Source: a virus. From it: DNA of 25,739 nucleotides. Below, piece by piece: positions 14,522 to 22,950 of this stretch. The stretch lies in the IMG/VR virus record IMGVR_UViG_3300009506_000738, positions 1 to 25,739 of that record; one strand, 5' to 3'. The translations under genes were made by a program, and so were the position numbers. The notes below the pieces were generated by a model. The model was not told the origin of the DNA. It worked only from the letters and a program-made list of their open reading frames with translations, and made no database searches. Numbering within the stretch: position 1 is the first letter of the stretch; every line of letters begins with the position of its first letter.

Positions 14522-14746
14522 TTAGTCCTTCTTCTTAAAACGTTCTTTGAACTTCTCGAACACAGCTTTCCTGGCCTCTTCTCGGCTCTCCTTGCGGGCC
14601 TCTCGGTTCTTCACCCCCTTGGAGTACTTCTGGAACCCTTCCCAGCCACCTCGTTTGGTGGCGCGCTCGGCACCCTTCTTGAATCTGGACTCACGGCGCG
14701 CCTTTTGCTTATCTTTGATTTCCTGTAGCCGAGATCTAAATGTCAT
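14522..14746 (-). CDS. 74-aa basic helical protein
   Basis: Lys, Arg and Glu dominate. Two amphipathic helices (RLQEIKDKQKARRESRFK and EARKAVFEKFKERFKKKD) flank a Gly/Trp turn (RGGWEGFQKYSKG). The ATG overlaps the TGA of the 1189-aa gene (ATGA), so translation is probably coupled to it. The helix-turn-helix-like layout may simply be a coiled coil. No DNA-binding family is recognised. Confidence 0.68.
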   Translation of the reverse strand: MTFRSRLQEIKDKQKARRESRFKKGAERATKRGGWEGFQKYSKGVKNREARKESREEARKAVFEKFKERFKKKD

Positions 14747-17700
14747 GCCTTCCTCTTCTTAGCCTCAAGGGCCTGCCTCCGCTTGTAAGCCTCCTTGGCC
14801 TTGCGGGTTCGGGTTGCAGCCTCGACCGTGCCATACTTTTCCTGCGCGGTCTTGGCTTCTCGCTTGGCCTCACCAGTGGCGTAATACCCTTCGCCGATCT
14901 GTGTGGCCAGCTCCTTAGCATTTCTCACTGCCATTGGGATAGCATACTTTCCGATGTACCCGGCGATTCCTAGCCTACCGAGAGCTGCGGTAGCACCTCT
15001 AGCAAACGCTGCACGGGCCGCGTTGGCCCCCAGTGAAGTCACCACCTTTTGGGCAACAGCAGGAATCACCTTCGTGATACCGTAGTCAGCCACCGTGAAC
15101 TTGGCGATGCCTTCAACTGTTGCCGGAAAGCTAGTCACCAGTGTCTTAGCCGCAGTACCGAGTCTCTTCTCGGGGACGGGCTCCTCTGCACCGGCCTGTG
15201 TAGCCTCTAGTGCGGAGAATCCTAACGCTGCGAGACCGAGACCCTTCGCCGCTTTGATGCGTGCCTCTGTGGAGAACGTACTCTTGGCCTTCTCACCAGC
15301 CACTTCGATAGCCGGAGAGGTCAGTTTCTTGATCGATGCCTCATATGCCTTTCGGCCCCAGTCAGCGATTCGGTTCTCCCAGATCTCAGCGTAGGACTTG
15401 GGCACCTCGGCCTTGGACTCGCGATACCGGGCGGGTTCAGTGGGGGCTGGGGCTCGGTTGTATGTCTGAGATCCAGTACGGAGTACGTCAGGTGCTTGTC
15501 GTCTGGGCTCTGTGGCTCGCGTTTGCATCATCTCTTCCGCGCTCGGAGTCCCCGTCGGGCTCGCGCGGCGCTCTGGTTGCTTCGGAACGTCACGCCGCCC
15601 CTCAGGGCCTCTCACTCTCGCTCGGCGCTCTACGTTCGGGATAGTCACTTCGGTCGCAGGAGCTGGAGTGTTGATAACCTCCGCAACTGGCGGTAACGCC
15701 CTGGTGCTTCTCGGCGCCGGAAGCTCTGGCTGCTGCCCGGCCTTGATGGCCTCCAACTGCTTCAACGCCTCCTCGCCTCGGTAGATCCCAGCACCACCCG
15801 GAGCCATTCGCTTCCGGATTTCAGCGATCCTCTCATCAATCGTCTTCTTGTCGGAAGGTGCGGCTGGGAGAGCGGACCCACGTGCCCTAGCCAGCTCTGT
15901 CTCAGCATCCATCGTTCGATCCAAGAACATGGTACGGGCGTCGGCCTTGCCAGTCTGTTGACGGGAGGGCTCTCGGCGCATCTCGTCGTAGTACTCATCG
16001 AAATACTCGTCCATCGTCCGGTCGTATTCCTTGTCGATCGCCTGCTCCAAGCGATCCATCTGCTCCGGAGTGGCGTTTCGGCTAGCTGCGATGTTGCGGG
16101 CCTTGTTGGCTGCGGTACGGATGTTTTCCGCACGCTGCCCGCGCACCGTCTGGTCGAGCTTGATGAGATCCTCTGGTGATCCACGGAACTCCTTGGTTCC
16201 GTGGTCGGTCTCTAGGTCGGGTGGCACCATCGGGATCTTACGCACCTTAGCCTCGACAGCTTCCTTACCGAACATCTGCTCAGAAGTACGCCGGTCACTT
16301 TCAGCACCATGAACAGCCTGTGTCGGCCCTGGACCTTCGTATTTCTTACCGGCATTTCTAGCTGCTGCCCGCGCTCCTTCCTCAGAAACCTTGGCTGTGA
16401 CATCGAGTAGGTTCCGCTCGGCCTTCTTCTGCAACGCCACGGCTTCCTCTACCGCTCCCTCTGCCGGGTCGGTGGGGATGGTAGCGATACCCTTCTCCTC
16501 AATCGACTGCTGCTTTCGCTGTCTACCAGCCTTACGGCCCGCGCGCCGCTCTCTCGCCTTCTGAGCGACTCGCTGCTCGGTGGGGGTCAGTGTCACTTCC
16601 GGGGCCGGGGGCGCGTCAACGCCCTTGAGGTCACCAGCCGCAGCGCGGGTGGTCTCCGGGGTGGTGTCCGGGATCGGCGCCGCAGAGGTGGGAGCCTCAA
16701 CTTTGGGGATACCAGCCTGTTCTTTCGGCGTCGCATTCTCAGCCCGAGCCTCGGCTAGGAGGTCAGCCGTAGTTTTACCAGCGGGCGCAGGAGCCTGTGC
16801 GGGGACAACAGGGGCAGGAGCACGAGCGGGAGTTTCACCAGCTCTCCTTCCGGTTCCTGCCCTTTCCTGGCCGCGTCTGGGAAATACTCGGACTCGGCGC
16901 TCGGTAGGCGCTGCCGGTGTGGTACTGGGGGCTGTTGCTTCCGGGATACCGTCCAATCTCCCAACCTTGGGAGCCTCAGTAGAGGCACCAGCCGGGCGGG
17001 GCGGGGTCACATCCGCGGGCGTGGAAGCCGGAGTCTTGGGAGCCGGGGGCTTGGGAGCCGCAGGGGTCTCTGGGGCCTTGTTAGCCTCCGGGAGCATACC
17101 GACATTAGGAGTCGTTACCTTGGGCACGCCAGCTCGACGTACGGGTTTCGTTTCTTGTCGCTGTTCGGCGATCCGCTGGAGCTGCTCATTCGTGTAGTAC
17201 CCAACGCCCGTGGCCTGTACGGGACGGGAGGCTGCTTCAGTCGCTCGGCGATTGGAGCCCTGCTTTCGTCGGCTTCCACCCTTGGGCGCGATACCACGCT
17301 CTAGATCACCACTAGCAGCTTCGGCCTTGGTCATGCGGGTGGCCGTGTTGCGGCGCTGTTCCTGACGGCGCTCACCTTCGCGCTTATTCAACTCTTCGAC
17401 CGTGTAGTATCCGGTGCCGGTAGCCGTCACTGGCCGACGGGCAGCTTCAGTAGCGACGGGTGTTCTTGCCTCGATCGCCGCCGGGGTCGGGACAGTGACC
17501 TTCGCCACTGTCGGAGGCTTCACCATAGTTCCTGCTCTTCCTCTAACTGGAGTGGGCTTCGGCGCTGCTACTGCTTTCAGAGGAGTGGGTTCCGGCCCCT
17601 TAGGAACCTTCACCTCAACCTTCTCCGGACCGGGGAGCCCTAGGGGAGGCTTGGGCAAGCCCTTCGGGGGCGCGGGGAGCTTGAGCTGTTCCGCCGGGGG

Positions 17701-18312
17701 CTCGTATTTGACTTCCTTCGGGAACCTTAGCTCATTCACAGACATCTTCGACTGCTTGAGGGGCTCAATCTCACCGACCGGCTTGGCCAGTTCGATTTCA
17801 GCAGGCTTCTGTTTCTTGAGGAGTAATGCTGTTCCTGCTACGGTCCCAATAGCGGTACCTACGGCTGCCAACGGTCCAAAGATGTTGGTAGTGCTAGTGC
17901 CTGTAGTAGAAACGGATTTATTCCTCTGCGGAGTGGTGGTAGGAGCACCTTCCTGAGGAACTGTTACCTTGGGAACAGAAGAGGCAGTATGCGGCTTAGG
18001 CTTGGGGGTAGTGGCCTTCTTGGCCTTACGGAGCTGAGTGGTCGCTTTCGAGATAGCATCCTTGGTCGGGTTGTGCCCAAGGTCTACGACTGTGGATCGT
18101 CCGCCAGCATACGTCTTGGTCTTCCCGGCGGTGGAGGGAATGGACGGTGCCTTGGGCTGGCGCCCGGGGAGAGTCTTCTTCTGCGTGCCTCTGGTAATGC
18201 TCCACCCAGACGGCGCCGTGGTGGTCGTCGTCTTAGTATCACCGGTAGTCACGCTCTTCCCGGTCTTCTTAGCCAGCGCCTTCGCTCTATCAAATCGTTC
18301 CTTAGTGGTCAT
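14743..18312 (-). CDS. Giant Pro/Ala/Thr/Lys-rich protein with terminal hydrophobic segments (candidate ejection protein)
   Basis: This 1189-aa protein is mostly low-complexity and rich in P, A, T, K, R and E. It contains many short (V/I)PKV-x-(T/A/V)P spacers, for example at residues 113-119. A hydrophobic Gly/Ala segment at 143-165 could span a membrane. Two imperfect repeats (about 287-322 and 357-390) share ATEA, RPV, ATG-x-GYYT and a following charged helix. Residues about 640-790 are highly charged helix. From about 1015 to 1150 the chain becomes hydrophobic and Gly/Ala-rich (LGLAALGFSALEATQAG; LGRLGIAGYIGKYAIPM), with a basic C-terminal tail. The location between portal and scaffold genes and the membrane-compatible ends suggest an internal virion protein delivered into the envelope during DNA ejection. 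It is also the right size for a tape measure, but order and composition argue against that. There is a strong RBS (TAGGAG). Confidence 0.78.
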   Translation of the reverse strand: MTTKERFDRAKALAKKTGKSVTTGDTKTTTTTAPSGWSITRGTQKKTLPGRQPKAPSIPSTAGKTKTYAGGRSTVVDLGHNPTKDAISKATTQLRKAKKATTPKPKPHTASSVPKVTVPQEGAPTTTPQRNKSVSTTGTSTTNIFGPLAAVGTAIGTVAGTALLLKKQKPAEIELAKPVGEIEPLKQSKMSVNELRFPKEVKYEPPAEQLKLPAPPKGLPKPPLGLPGPEKVEVKVPKGPEPTPLKAVAAPKPTPVRGRAGTMVKPPTVAKVTVPTPAAIEARTPVATEAARRPVTATGTGYYTVEELNKREGERRQEQRRNTATRMTKAEAASGDLERGIAPKGGSRRKQGSNRRATEAASRPVQATGVGYYTNEQLQRIAEQRQETKPVRRAGVPKVTTPNVGMLPEANKAPETPAAPKPPAPKTPASTPADVTPPRPAGASTEAPKVGRLDGIPEATAPSTTPAAPTERRVRVFPRRGQERAGTGRRAGETPARAPAPVVPAQAPAPAGKTTADLLAEARAENATPKEQAGIPKVEAPTSAAPIPDTTPETTRAAAGDLKGVDAPPAPEVTLTPTEQRVAQKARERRAGRKAGRQRKQQSIEEKGIATIPTDPAEGAVEEAVALQKKAERNLLDVTAKVSEEGARAAARNAGKKYEGPGPTQAVHGAESDRRTSEQMFGKEAVEAKVRKIPMVPPDLETDHGTKEFRGSPEDLIKLDQTVRGQRAENIRTAANKARNIAASRNATPEQMDRLEQAIDKEYDRTMDEYFDEYYDEMRREPSRQQTGKADARTMFLDRTMDAETELARARGSALPAAPSDKKTIDERIAEIRKRMAPGGAGIYRGEEALKQLEAIKAGQQPELPAPRSTRALPPVAEVINTPAPATEVTIPNVERRARVRGPEGRRDVPKQPERRASPTGTPSAEEMMQTRATEPRRQAPDVLRTGSQTYNRAPAPTEPARYRESKAEVPKSYAEIWENRIADWGRKAYEASIKKLTSPAIEVAGEKAKSTFSTEARIKAAKGLGLAALGFSALEATQAGAEEPVPEKRLGTAAKTLVTSFPATVEGIAKFTVADYGITKVIPAVAQKVVTSLGANAARAAFARGATAALGRLGIAGYIGKYAIPMAVRNAKELATQIGEGYYATGEAKREAKTAQEKYGTVEAATRTRKAKEAYKRRQALEAKKRKA

Positions 18313-18320
18313 TATGGCTC

Positions 18321-18701
18321 CTACATGCCAAATGGTTTGTATTCAACGTCCAGCCCAAGTCTTTGTAGTCTCTCTACCATGATGGGACCGGCGTGTTCGT
18401 TCCATGTATGAATGATGAACTTGGCTTTTATCTCACTGAACTCAGGCCAATAGTTCTTGTGTATGTTCTCCAAGAACCTCACCAACTCCATCCCACTCTC
18501 TTCGCTTGCCGTATTTTGATACGGGTGATCGCCAAGATCGTGTTCAAGATGAACTCGCGTAAGCTCCCTCCGGTAGTTCCACAAGGTCGTCTGAGCCTCA
18601 AGGAACGTCTTACACCAAATCGTATTTTCCTTGTCCTCCTTGCTCATCCTATTGTATGCCAGGACAGCTCGTTCAGGACTAGGATCCAGAAACAGAATCA
18701 T
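18321..18701 (-). CDS. cREC-like protein (cyclic-phosphate processing receiver domain)
   Basis: This 126-aa protein matches the pattern of the cREC family. It has a first strand ILFLDPSPE at the N-terminus where the family usually has LDD-x-R-x-P, an HLEHDLG motif (residues 51-57), SGMELVRFLE (69-78) and a final FIIHTWNEHAGPIMVERL block (95-112). cREC proteins are predicted to act on cyclic or terminal phosphates in RNA repair or nucleotide signalling, but no activity is proven by this. Here the early acidic pair is reduced to one Asp. The gene stands alone among structural genes, with a GGGGAGAG site and a TAG stop that feeds the next gene's RBS. The family call rests on motif order and spacing and could be wrong at the functional level. 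Confidence 0.65.
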   Translation of the reverse strand: MILFLDPSPERAVLAYNRMSKEDKENTIWCKTFLEAQTTLWNYRRELTRVHLEHDLGDHPYQNTASEESGMELVRFLENIHKNYWPEFSEIKAKFIIHTWNEHAGPIMVERLQRLGLDVEYKPFGM

Positions 18702-18709
18702 CTCTCCCC

Positions 18710-19477
18710 CTAGAGACCGCTTCTAGTAACTCTCCTCGCAAAGCCAGTGTTAGTGTTCTCCGTCTGAAACATCTGGCCAAGTCTAGAATTGAAGTGTGGA
18801 TTCATTCTGTAGCTTGACAGCGGTCTCCACCCTTCCCAAGTTCGTCTATCTGCAAATGTAGCGCGCGTGCCTAGTCGTGTCTCCTGCGTGCTGTACCGCG
18901 CTATCGTCGTATCTAGGCTGCTCGCGCCGGTGCCCTTGTTAGAGCCAATGGACTGAGACAGCGTAGTCTCCCAGCCTCTTTCCCGGTTCCTGGCGTTCCT
19001 GGCGTCCCTGCGGTATCTAGTCCCCGTCTGGCCAGCCAAGATTCCTTGGTGCTTTGCATTTAGCCACGTTGCTAGCTGGTTAGCCATGAAGAGGCCAGAG
19101 TTCGAACCATACCGTTGGGTTGGTGCGAACGCCTGCCCCGGAAACTGATATCCTCCCATCAGTACCAATCCAAGGTTGATGTCTCCCCGCTGCTTCTTCA
19201 CGTTTCCGAATTGGTCATACGGTACGTTCATGTTGTTCCGCGGGTTAGCCATCGTCCACGCGTTTGCTTCAATACCACGGTCCTGCGGAGAAACATTCGT
19301 ATAACCAGCTACATGGACGATACCAGACCTCGCTGCCGCTTGGGTCCGTGTAGTGTCTAATGTATTAAACGCCCAATTTACATGCGAGGCGTAGTATGGG
19401 TTGTTCGCCGCCCACGACTGCATGTAGTTCTTGGAACGGAATTGTTTAGCCGATGATCTATCGGGCGGTCTAGCCAC
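18710..19477 (-). CDS. Unrecognised Asn/Arg/Gly-rich virion-module protein
   Basis: This 255-aa protein is rich in Asn, Arg, Gly, Ser and Thr and poor in long hydrophobic runs. It has a Trp/Tyr-rich region (MQSWAANNPYYASHVNWAFN), a Gly/Phe/Gln stretch (LMGGYQFPGQAFAPTQRYG) and an Arg-rich helix (RRDARNARNRERGWE). The start is GTG with GAGAGG at seven bases, and the first codons overlap the previous gene. It follows the portal and a 62-aa gene, so an internal or head-associated role is plausible. No domain is recognised. Confidence 0.7.
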   Translation of the reverse strand: MARPPDRSSAKQFRSKNYMQSWAANNPYYASHVNWAFNTLDTTRTQAAARSGIVHVAGYTNVSPQDRGIEANAWTMANPRNNMNVPYDQFGNVKKQRGDINLGLVLMGGYQFPGQAFAPTQRYGSNSGLFMANQLATWLNAKHQGILAGQTGTRYRRDARNARNRERGWETTLSQSIGSNKGTGASSLDTTIARYSTQETRLGTRATFADRRTWEGWRPLSSYRMNPHFNSRLGQMFQTENTNTGFARRVTRSGL

Positions 19478-19658
19478 GTCTCAACCTCTCACCAAGGCGG
19501 TATGCCTTCTTCTTCTTTACGATCCTATTCCTGGCGTCCTGTCGGTTCCGTTCGGCAACCGCCTCAGGACTAAGATTGTCGAGCAGCCCCTGCGCCTCCT
19601 CCGTATCACCTTGTCGGCGCCCTCTAAGGATGGCATATGCCTGGGCTACGCTAATCAC
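19470..19658 (-). CDS. 62-aa basic helical protein
   Basis: The product begins with a hydrophobic helix (MISVAQAYAILRG), has an acidic middle (NLSPEAVAERNRQDARNR) and ends very basic (KKKKAYRLGERLRRG). The GTG start overlaps the portal TGA, so translation is probably coupled to the portal. The short helical form and location right after the portal suggest a portal-associated accessory protein, but no family is recognised. Confidence 0.65.
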   Translation of the reverse strand: MISVAQAYAILRGRRQGDTEEAQGLLDNLSPEAVAERNRQDARNRIVKKKKAYRLGERLRRG

Positions 19659-21856
19659 TGCTGTGCCTCCGGTGGCGCGCCGCCACCCTGCATCATTATC
19701 TGCTGCTGCATCATCTGCATCTGGATCCGTTCAACCTGCTTCTTGTACAGGTCAACCAGCGAGAGCAAGATGAGCTGCTGCTGCTCGTTCAGGTTCTGGA
19801 AGCCGTCCGACTTCATCTCTTCCGTAAACATCTGGTAGAAGATGAACGGGTCATCCTCCGGCATGGGTACGATCCGATCGTACGCCTCCTGGCGGATCCA
19901 GGCCATGATCCTCCGGACCCGGTTCACATCCGGACCCGACGGGATCAGGGTATCGTGATACCCGATCTCCTCCAGCACCTTCGCCTTGAGCAACGGTTCC
20001 ATGTTTGCCAACCCCGCAGCGTATTGCGCCAGCTCGATAGCCTTGGCCTGTCTGGCCTCCTTGGAGGACAGCGCCATTGAGGCCGTATCGATCTTCACAA
20101 TCACGTTGTCACTGAGGTCCGAACCGCTGAAGCTCTGGATCGACAGTGCGCTTACCTTGTCCCTTGCTAGCACCCGCAGCCGCTCAGCATACCGCTGGTC
20201 GTCCCGGATGTGTTTGATAACCTCCTGAAGGATGATCGAGCCCTCCTTCTGCAAGGATTCATCCCACTCCTGCAAGATGGCGCTGCGCGCTGCCAAGGCT
20301 TGCTTTCGTAGGATGTCGATCATAGCCGCTGAGTTGACTCCAGTGGGCCTCTGGCCGCGGAGGATCTCCTCTGTTCCTGCGATCGCTTCCATCTCGGCGA
20401 TCTGTTGCTGCCTTTCCTCAGCCGCAGCAGCAGGATACGGAGGAGCATAAACAGGTTCGGGCTTTGCTCCAACAGTCCTTCTTGGATCCCACTCCCATAT
20501 CTGCCCGGGGCGTCCTAGCCACTGATCCTCTACCGGCTGGGCTCCCTTGGGGATAATCCAGGCCGACATCGGGACCGTCCGACGCCACATAATCATCGTC
20601 GTATCAATAGCGTTCACTCTCTTCAGCTTCGGCAAGAGCTTACTCACTAGCGATCTACCGAACATGCTCCCTGTGATACCTTCCCAGCGGAACCGGATAT
20701 AAGGATGCCACCGCTCCGGCCACCGTGGGTCATACGCTCTGGCGCCCCGCTTCTTCGGGGAGTCGTACAGGACTTTGTCACCAATGGCGATAATCGTCCG
20801 GCCTCTGGGCCACTTCGCGTTGGGCTTGCGGTCGAATACCCTTACCGTCACATACCCCTCCCAGGTGTCCGGAGTGCCTACATACAGCGAAGGCCCCGGG
20901 CCCTCAACGATCTCCGAAAGCCGCTCCCACCACCAAATGGGGAGGTTCTGGACATTGGTGGTACCGGCCTGATCTAACGCATCAAGATTCCAACCATCCT
21001 TCTTCATTAACCTAAAGTTCGGTCGCGCTCCATACTTGTCCTTGAGTGCGTCCACAGTCGTGTAGTACTCCCGCATGACCCAGCCCATGTCCTCTTCGTC
21101 CCAGTAGTGCGTGGTCGGGAGGTGCATCTCAAATGGGCTGACGATCTTGGCACTGATGTCCCCATATTCCACCTTGTCCGTGTAGATGGGGCGCCCTTGC
21201 TCATCGTGGATCGGGACTTCCCTGGGCACCGGTATGTTGACTTCTCCAGCCCCTACCCCAGGGGCTAGGAAGCTTTCAGCCTTCTCAGTCTCAGGGACCG
21301 TCATCCTCCGGGGCAGGGTCTCATCGTAGATGATTTCAATCCATGCCACGCCGCAGTGGAGAATGAGCCTTGCTACTTCTCGGTGTTTCTGTGGGAGGTC
21401 AAGGGCCTCCCACATGTACTCCATGGTCAATTCGGATAGCTTTGCTGCGTCCTCATCTTCCGCCCGTCCGGACTTCGGCTCGATCCTAGGGATCGGCTTG
21501 TTCTCGGTGAGCAGGGCGATGTTCGTCTCGATGTAGCGACCGAGCAAGTCGTTGACAGGCCGGGGGATGTTGTTGGATGCTTCCTTGATGATTGAGGAAG
21601 TCCCATCCGAATCCTGGGTGATCCTAGAAATCATCAAATCATCAACGTACTGGCGCCCCAGCGAGAACAGGAAGTTCTCCACCCACTGCACAACCCGCAC
21701 CCATTTCCTACTATTCCGATTGCTGTTCATCTCATTGGAATAGAGTTGGATGGCCTTGGCTAGATCGTCGCTTCCCGGGGGGATGGCATCGATCGTGTGA
21801 AGGTGCCCCTTCTTCCAATTGGTTTGTGCTGCGCCTGTCGCTCTGGCTTCACTCAT
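19655..21856 (-). CDS. Portal protein (P22-like size)
   Basis: This 733-aa protein has the features of a large podovirus-type portal. The N-terminal region contains conserved-looking wing elements (FLFSLGRQYVDDLMISRI; NDLLGRYIETNIALLTENKP; LILHCGVAWIEIIYDE). The middle is beta-rich (YVTVRVFDRKPNAKWPRGRT). The stem/clip region follows (GITGSMFGRSLVSKLLPKLK), then a long helical crown part (RPTGVNSAAMIDILRKQALA; SIILQEVIKHIRDDQRYAER). The C-terminus is Gln/Met-rich and probably flexible. Twelve copies would form the DNA entry and exit channel. The length is close to the P22 portal (about 725 aa). The ATG overlaps the previous gene's TAA. It is the best anchor for the head-assembly module. Confidence 0.9.
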   Translation of the reverse strand: MSEARATGAAQTNWKKGHLHTIDAIPPGSDDLAKAIQLYSNEMNSNRNSRKWVRVVQWVENFLFSLGRQYVDDLMISRITQDSDGTSSIIKEASNNIPRPVNDLLGRYIETNIALLTENKPIPRIEPKSGRAEDEDAAKLSELTMEYMWEALDLPQKHREVARLILHCGVAWIEIIYDETLPRRMTVPETEKAESFLAPGVGAGEVNIPVPREVPIHDEQGRPIYTDKVEYGDISAKIVSPFEMHLPTTHYWDEEDMGWVMREYYTTVDALKDKYGARPNFRLMKKDGWNLDALDQAGTTNVQNLPIWWWERLSEIVEGPGPSLYVGTPDTWEGYVTVRVFDRKPNAKWPRGRTIIAIGDKVLYDSPKKRGARAYDPRWPERWHPYIRFRWEGITGSMFGRSLVSKLLPKLKRVNAIDTTMIMWRRTVPMSAWIIPKGAQPVEDQWLGRPGQIWEWDPRRTVGAKPEPVYAPPYPAAAAEERQQQIAEMEAIAGTEEILRGQRPTGVNSAAMIDILRKQALAARSAILQEWDESLQKEGSIILQEVIKHIRDDQRYAERLRVLARDKVSALSIQSFSGSDLSDNVIVKIDTASMALSSKEARQAKAIELAQYAAGLANMEPLLKAKVLEEIGYHDTLIPSGPDVNRVRRIMAWIRQEAYDRIVPMPEDDPFIFYQMFTEEMKSDGFQNLNEQQQLILLSLVDLYKKQVERIQMQMMQQQIMMQGGGAPPEAQQ

Positions 21857-22242
21857 TAGCTCTCATCGTTCCCATGTAGGCTAGCTGGAACAGGATCCTT
21901 GTCTCGGATAATGCCCGTCCGGATCAAATCATCCAAATGGTCGGGTGTCGGGAACAAAGGCCCTTCCAGCCCGGCCATGTACTTCTCCATGAACTCCTTG
22001 GTGATCCGGTTGCGTTCCTGTGCCTCAGCCGACATCGGGGGCCGGGGCGGCTCCTTGGCTATCTGCTGGTCACGGTACGCGTCGGGGGCTTGAATCGAGA
22101 TCAGAGCCTCCTGTAGCTTGTCAATCTGCCTAAACAGCTCTTCCTTTTCAGCACGGGCTCCCTTGAGCTGCTCCTCTAGTGACTCGATTCGCGCCTTGCA
22201 GAAGATAAGCTCCCTCTCTAGCTCTGCTTTTGCGCTCATCAT
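21856..22242 (-). CDS. 128-aa coiled-coil protein upstream of the portal
   Basis: Residues 3-50 form a clear coiled coil (ELIFCKARIESLEEQLKG; EKEELFRQIDKLQEALIS). A Pro-rich linker and a helical C-terminal part follow (EFMEKYMAGLEGPLFPTPDH). The start is one of two consecutive ATGs overlapping the TGA of the gene before, with AAAGGGA nearby. It sits immediately ahead of the portal, where small accessory proteins for portal or terminase assembly are often found. No family is recognised. Confidence 0.75.
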   Translation of the reverse strand: MMSAKAELERELIFCKARIESLEEQLKGARAEKEELFRQIDKLQEALISIQAPDAYRDQQIAKEPPRPPMSAEAQERNRITKEFMEKYMAGLEGPLFPTPDHLDDLIRTGIIRDKDPVPASLHGNDES

Positions 22243-22499
22243 CAGTCCCTTTCCCAGGGCCTGTCCTCATAGAACCCGGTGAACTCCTCACCATCATCAC
22301 CCCAGCAGGAGCGATTCTTGAGAGGCTCGCCTCCCTGGCGGGCTCTGAGAAGCTCCCTGGCGATGTTACTGTGAGTCTCGGAGTCCTGCATAGCGCCCTT
22401 GATGGCATCCTTCATGCCCTTCACGGCCCGCTTGTCGTTCTCCTCGGCCCTCTCCTGCTTTCGAGCCCACTTGGCAATCGTCGTATTTCCTTCAGACAT
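22242..22499 (-). CDS. 85-aa charged protein, first gene after the promoter
   Basis: The N-terminal 50 residues are charged and helical (WARKQERAEENDKRAVKG). The C-terminal part is acidic and aromatic (SCWGDDGEEFTGFYEDRPWE). A strong Shine-Dalgarno (AAGGAG) precedes the ATG. It opens the portal transcription unit, 28 bases after the -10 box. No family is recognised. Confidence 0.72.
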   Translation of the reverse strand: MSEGNTTIAKWARKQERAEENDKRAVKGMKDAIKGAMQDSETHSNIARELLRARQGGEPLKNRSCWGDDGEEFTGFYEDRPWERD

Positions 22500-22527
22500 A
22501 GGTATCTCCTTTGCGCAGTCCTACATA

Positions 22528-22556
22528 ATTATAGGAATTATTTCAACAATTTGCAC
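22528..22556 (-). promoter_or_regulatory. Sigma70-like promoter for the portal unit
   Basis: On the minus strand a GTGCAA -35-like box (22556-22551) and a perfect TATAAT -10 box (22533-22528) are 17 bp apart. The -10 region and spacer match the scaffold promoter at 12512-12540 closely. The -35 agrees with the consensus at only three positions, so this site may be weaker or activator-dependent. Confidence 0.65.
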
Positions 22557-22565
22557 GGGGAGTTG

Positions 22566-22706
22566 CTACTCCTTTTCTTCGACCATCTTCTGGACAAACG
22601 CCTGGATCTTGATGAGGAGCTGGGCGTGGGCCAAGCTCTCATTTCCGCTCAAGGTGCATTTGTTAAGAAAGTACGCAAGCTGCCTAAGTTCCTGTTCTGT
22701 AAACAT
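22566..22706 (-). CDS. 46-aa helical microprotein
   Basis: The ATG overlaps the TAA of the preceding gene (TAATG) and the frame ends at TAG 10 bases before the promoter's -35 box. The product is a single amphipathic helical pair (ELRQLAYFLNKCTLSGNE; LLIKIQAFVQKMVEEKE). Coupled start and coding-like composition support it despite its size. The function is unknown. Confidence 0.62.
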   Translation of the reverse strand: MFTEQELRQLAYFLNKCTLSGNESLAHAQLLIKIQAFVQKMVEEKE

Positions 22707-22942
22707 TAGTTTCCCTCCAATCGTTCTAGTTCTGCGGTAAGGACTTTGATCCTCCGCTCCTTTTCCTTTTCAATGGCTTCCGCCTGTTCCGACAAGAGCT
22801 GCTTCCTAGTCGGAAGTGGGTTGAGGATCATCCACTTGATGACCGCTCCCACATTGCCGATCGGCACACCATCGTCCCGTAGCCTACGGGCCACGTACTG
22901 AAAGATGATCTCAAGCTCCTCTGGTGTTAGATCAATTGCCAT
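22706..22942 (-). CDS. 78-aa helical protein
   Basis: The N-terminal half is globular and helical (TPEELEIIFQYVARRLRDDG) and the C-terminal half is a coiled coil (QLLSEQAEAIEKEKERRIKV). GGAGGGA precedes the ATG. It follows the 97-aa coiled-coil gene. The two may be partners, for instance as fibre-associated chaperones or trimerisation helpers, but that is conjecture. Confidence 0.72.
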   Translation of the reverse strand: MAIDLTPEELEIIFQYVARRLRDDGVPIGNVGAVIKWMILNPLPTRKQLLSEQAEAIEKEKERRIKVLTAELERLEGN

Positions 22943-22950
22943 GTTCCCTC

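Noticed and set aside
14743-18312. Tape measure protein
   Set aside because: The length would fit, but the order (between portal and scaffold), the Pro-rich disorder and the short-tail adaptor and nozzle genes argue against a long tail.
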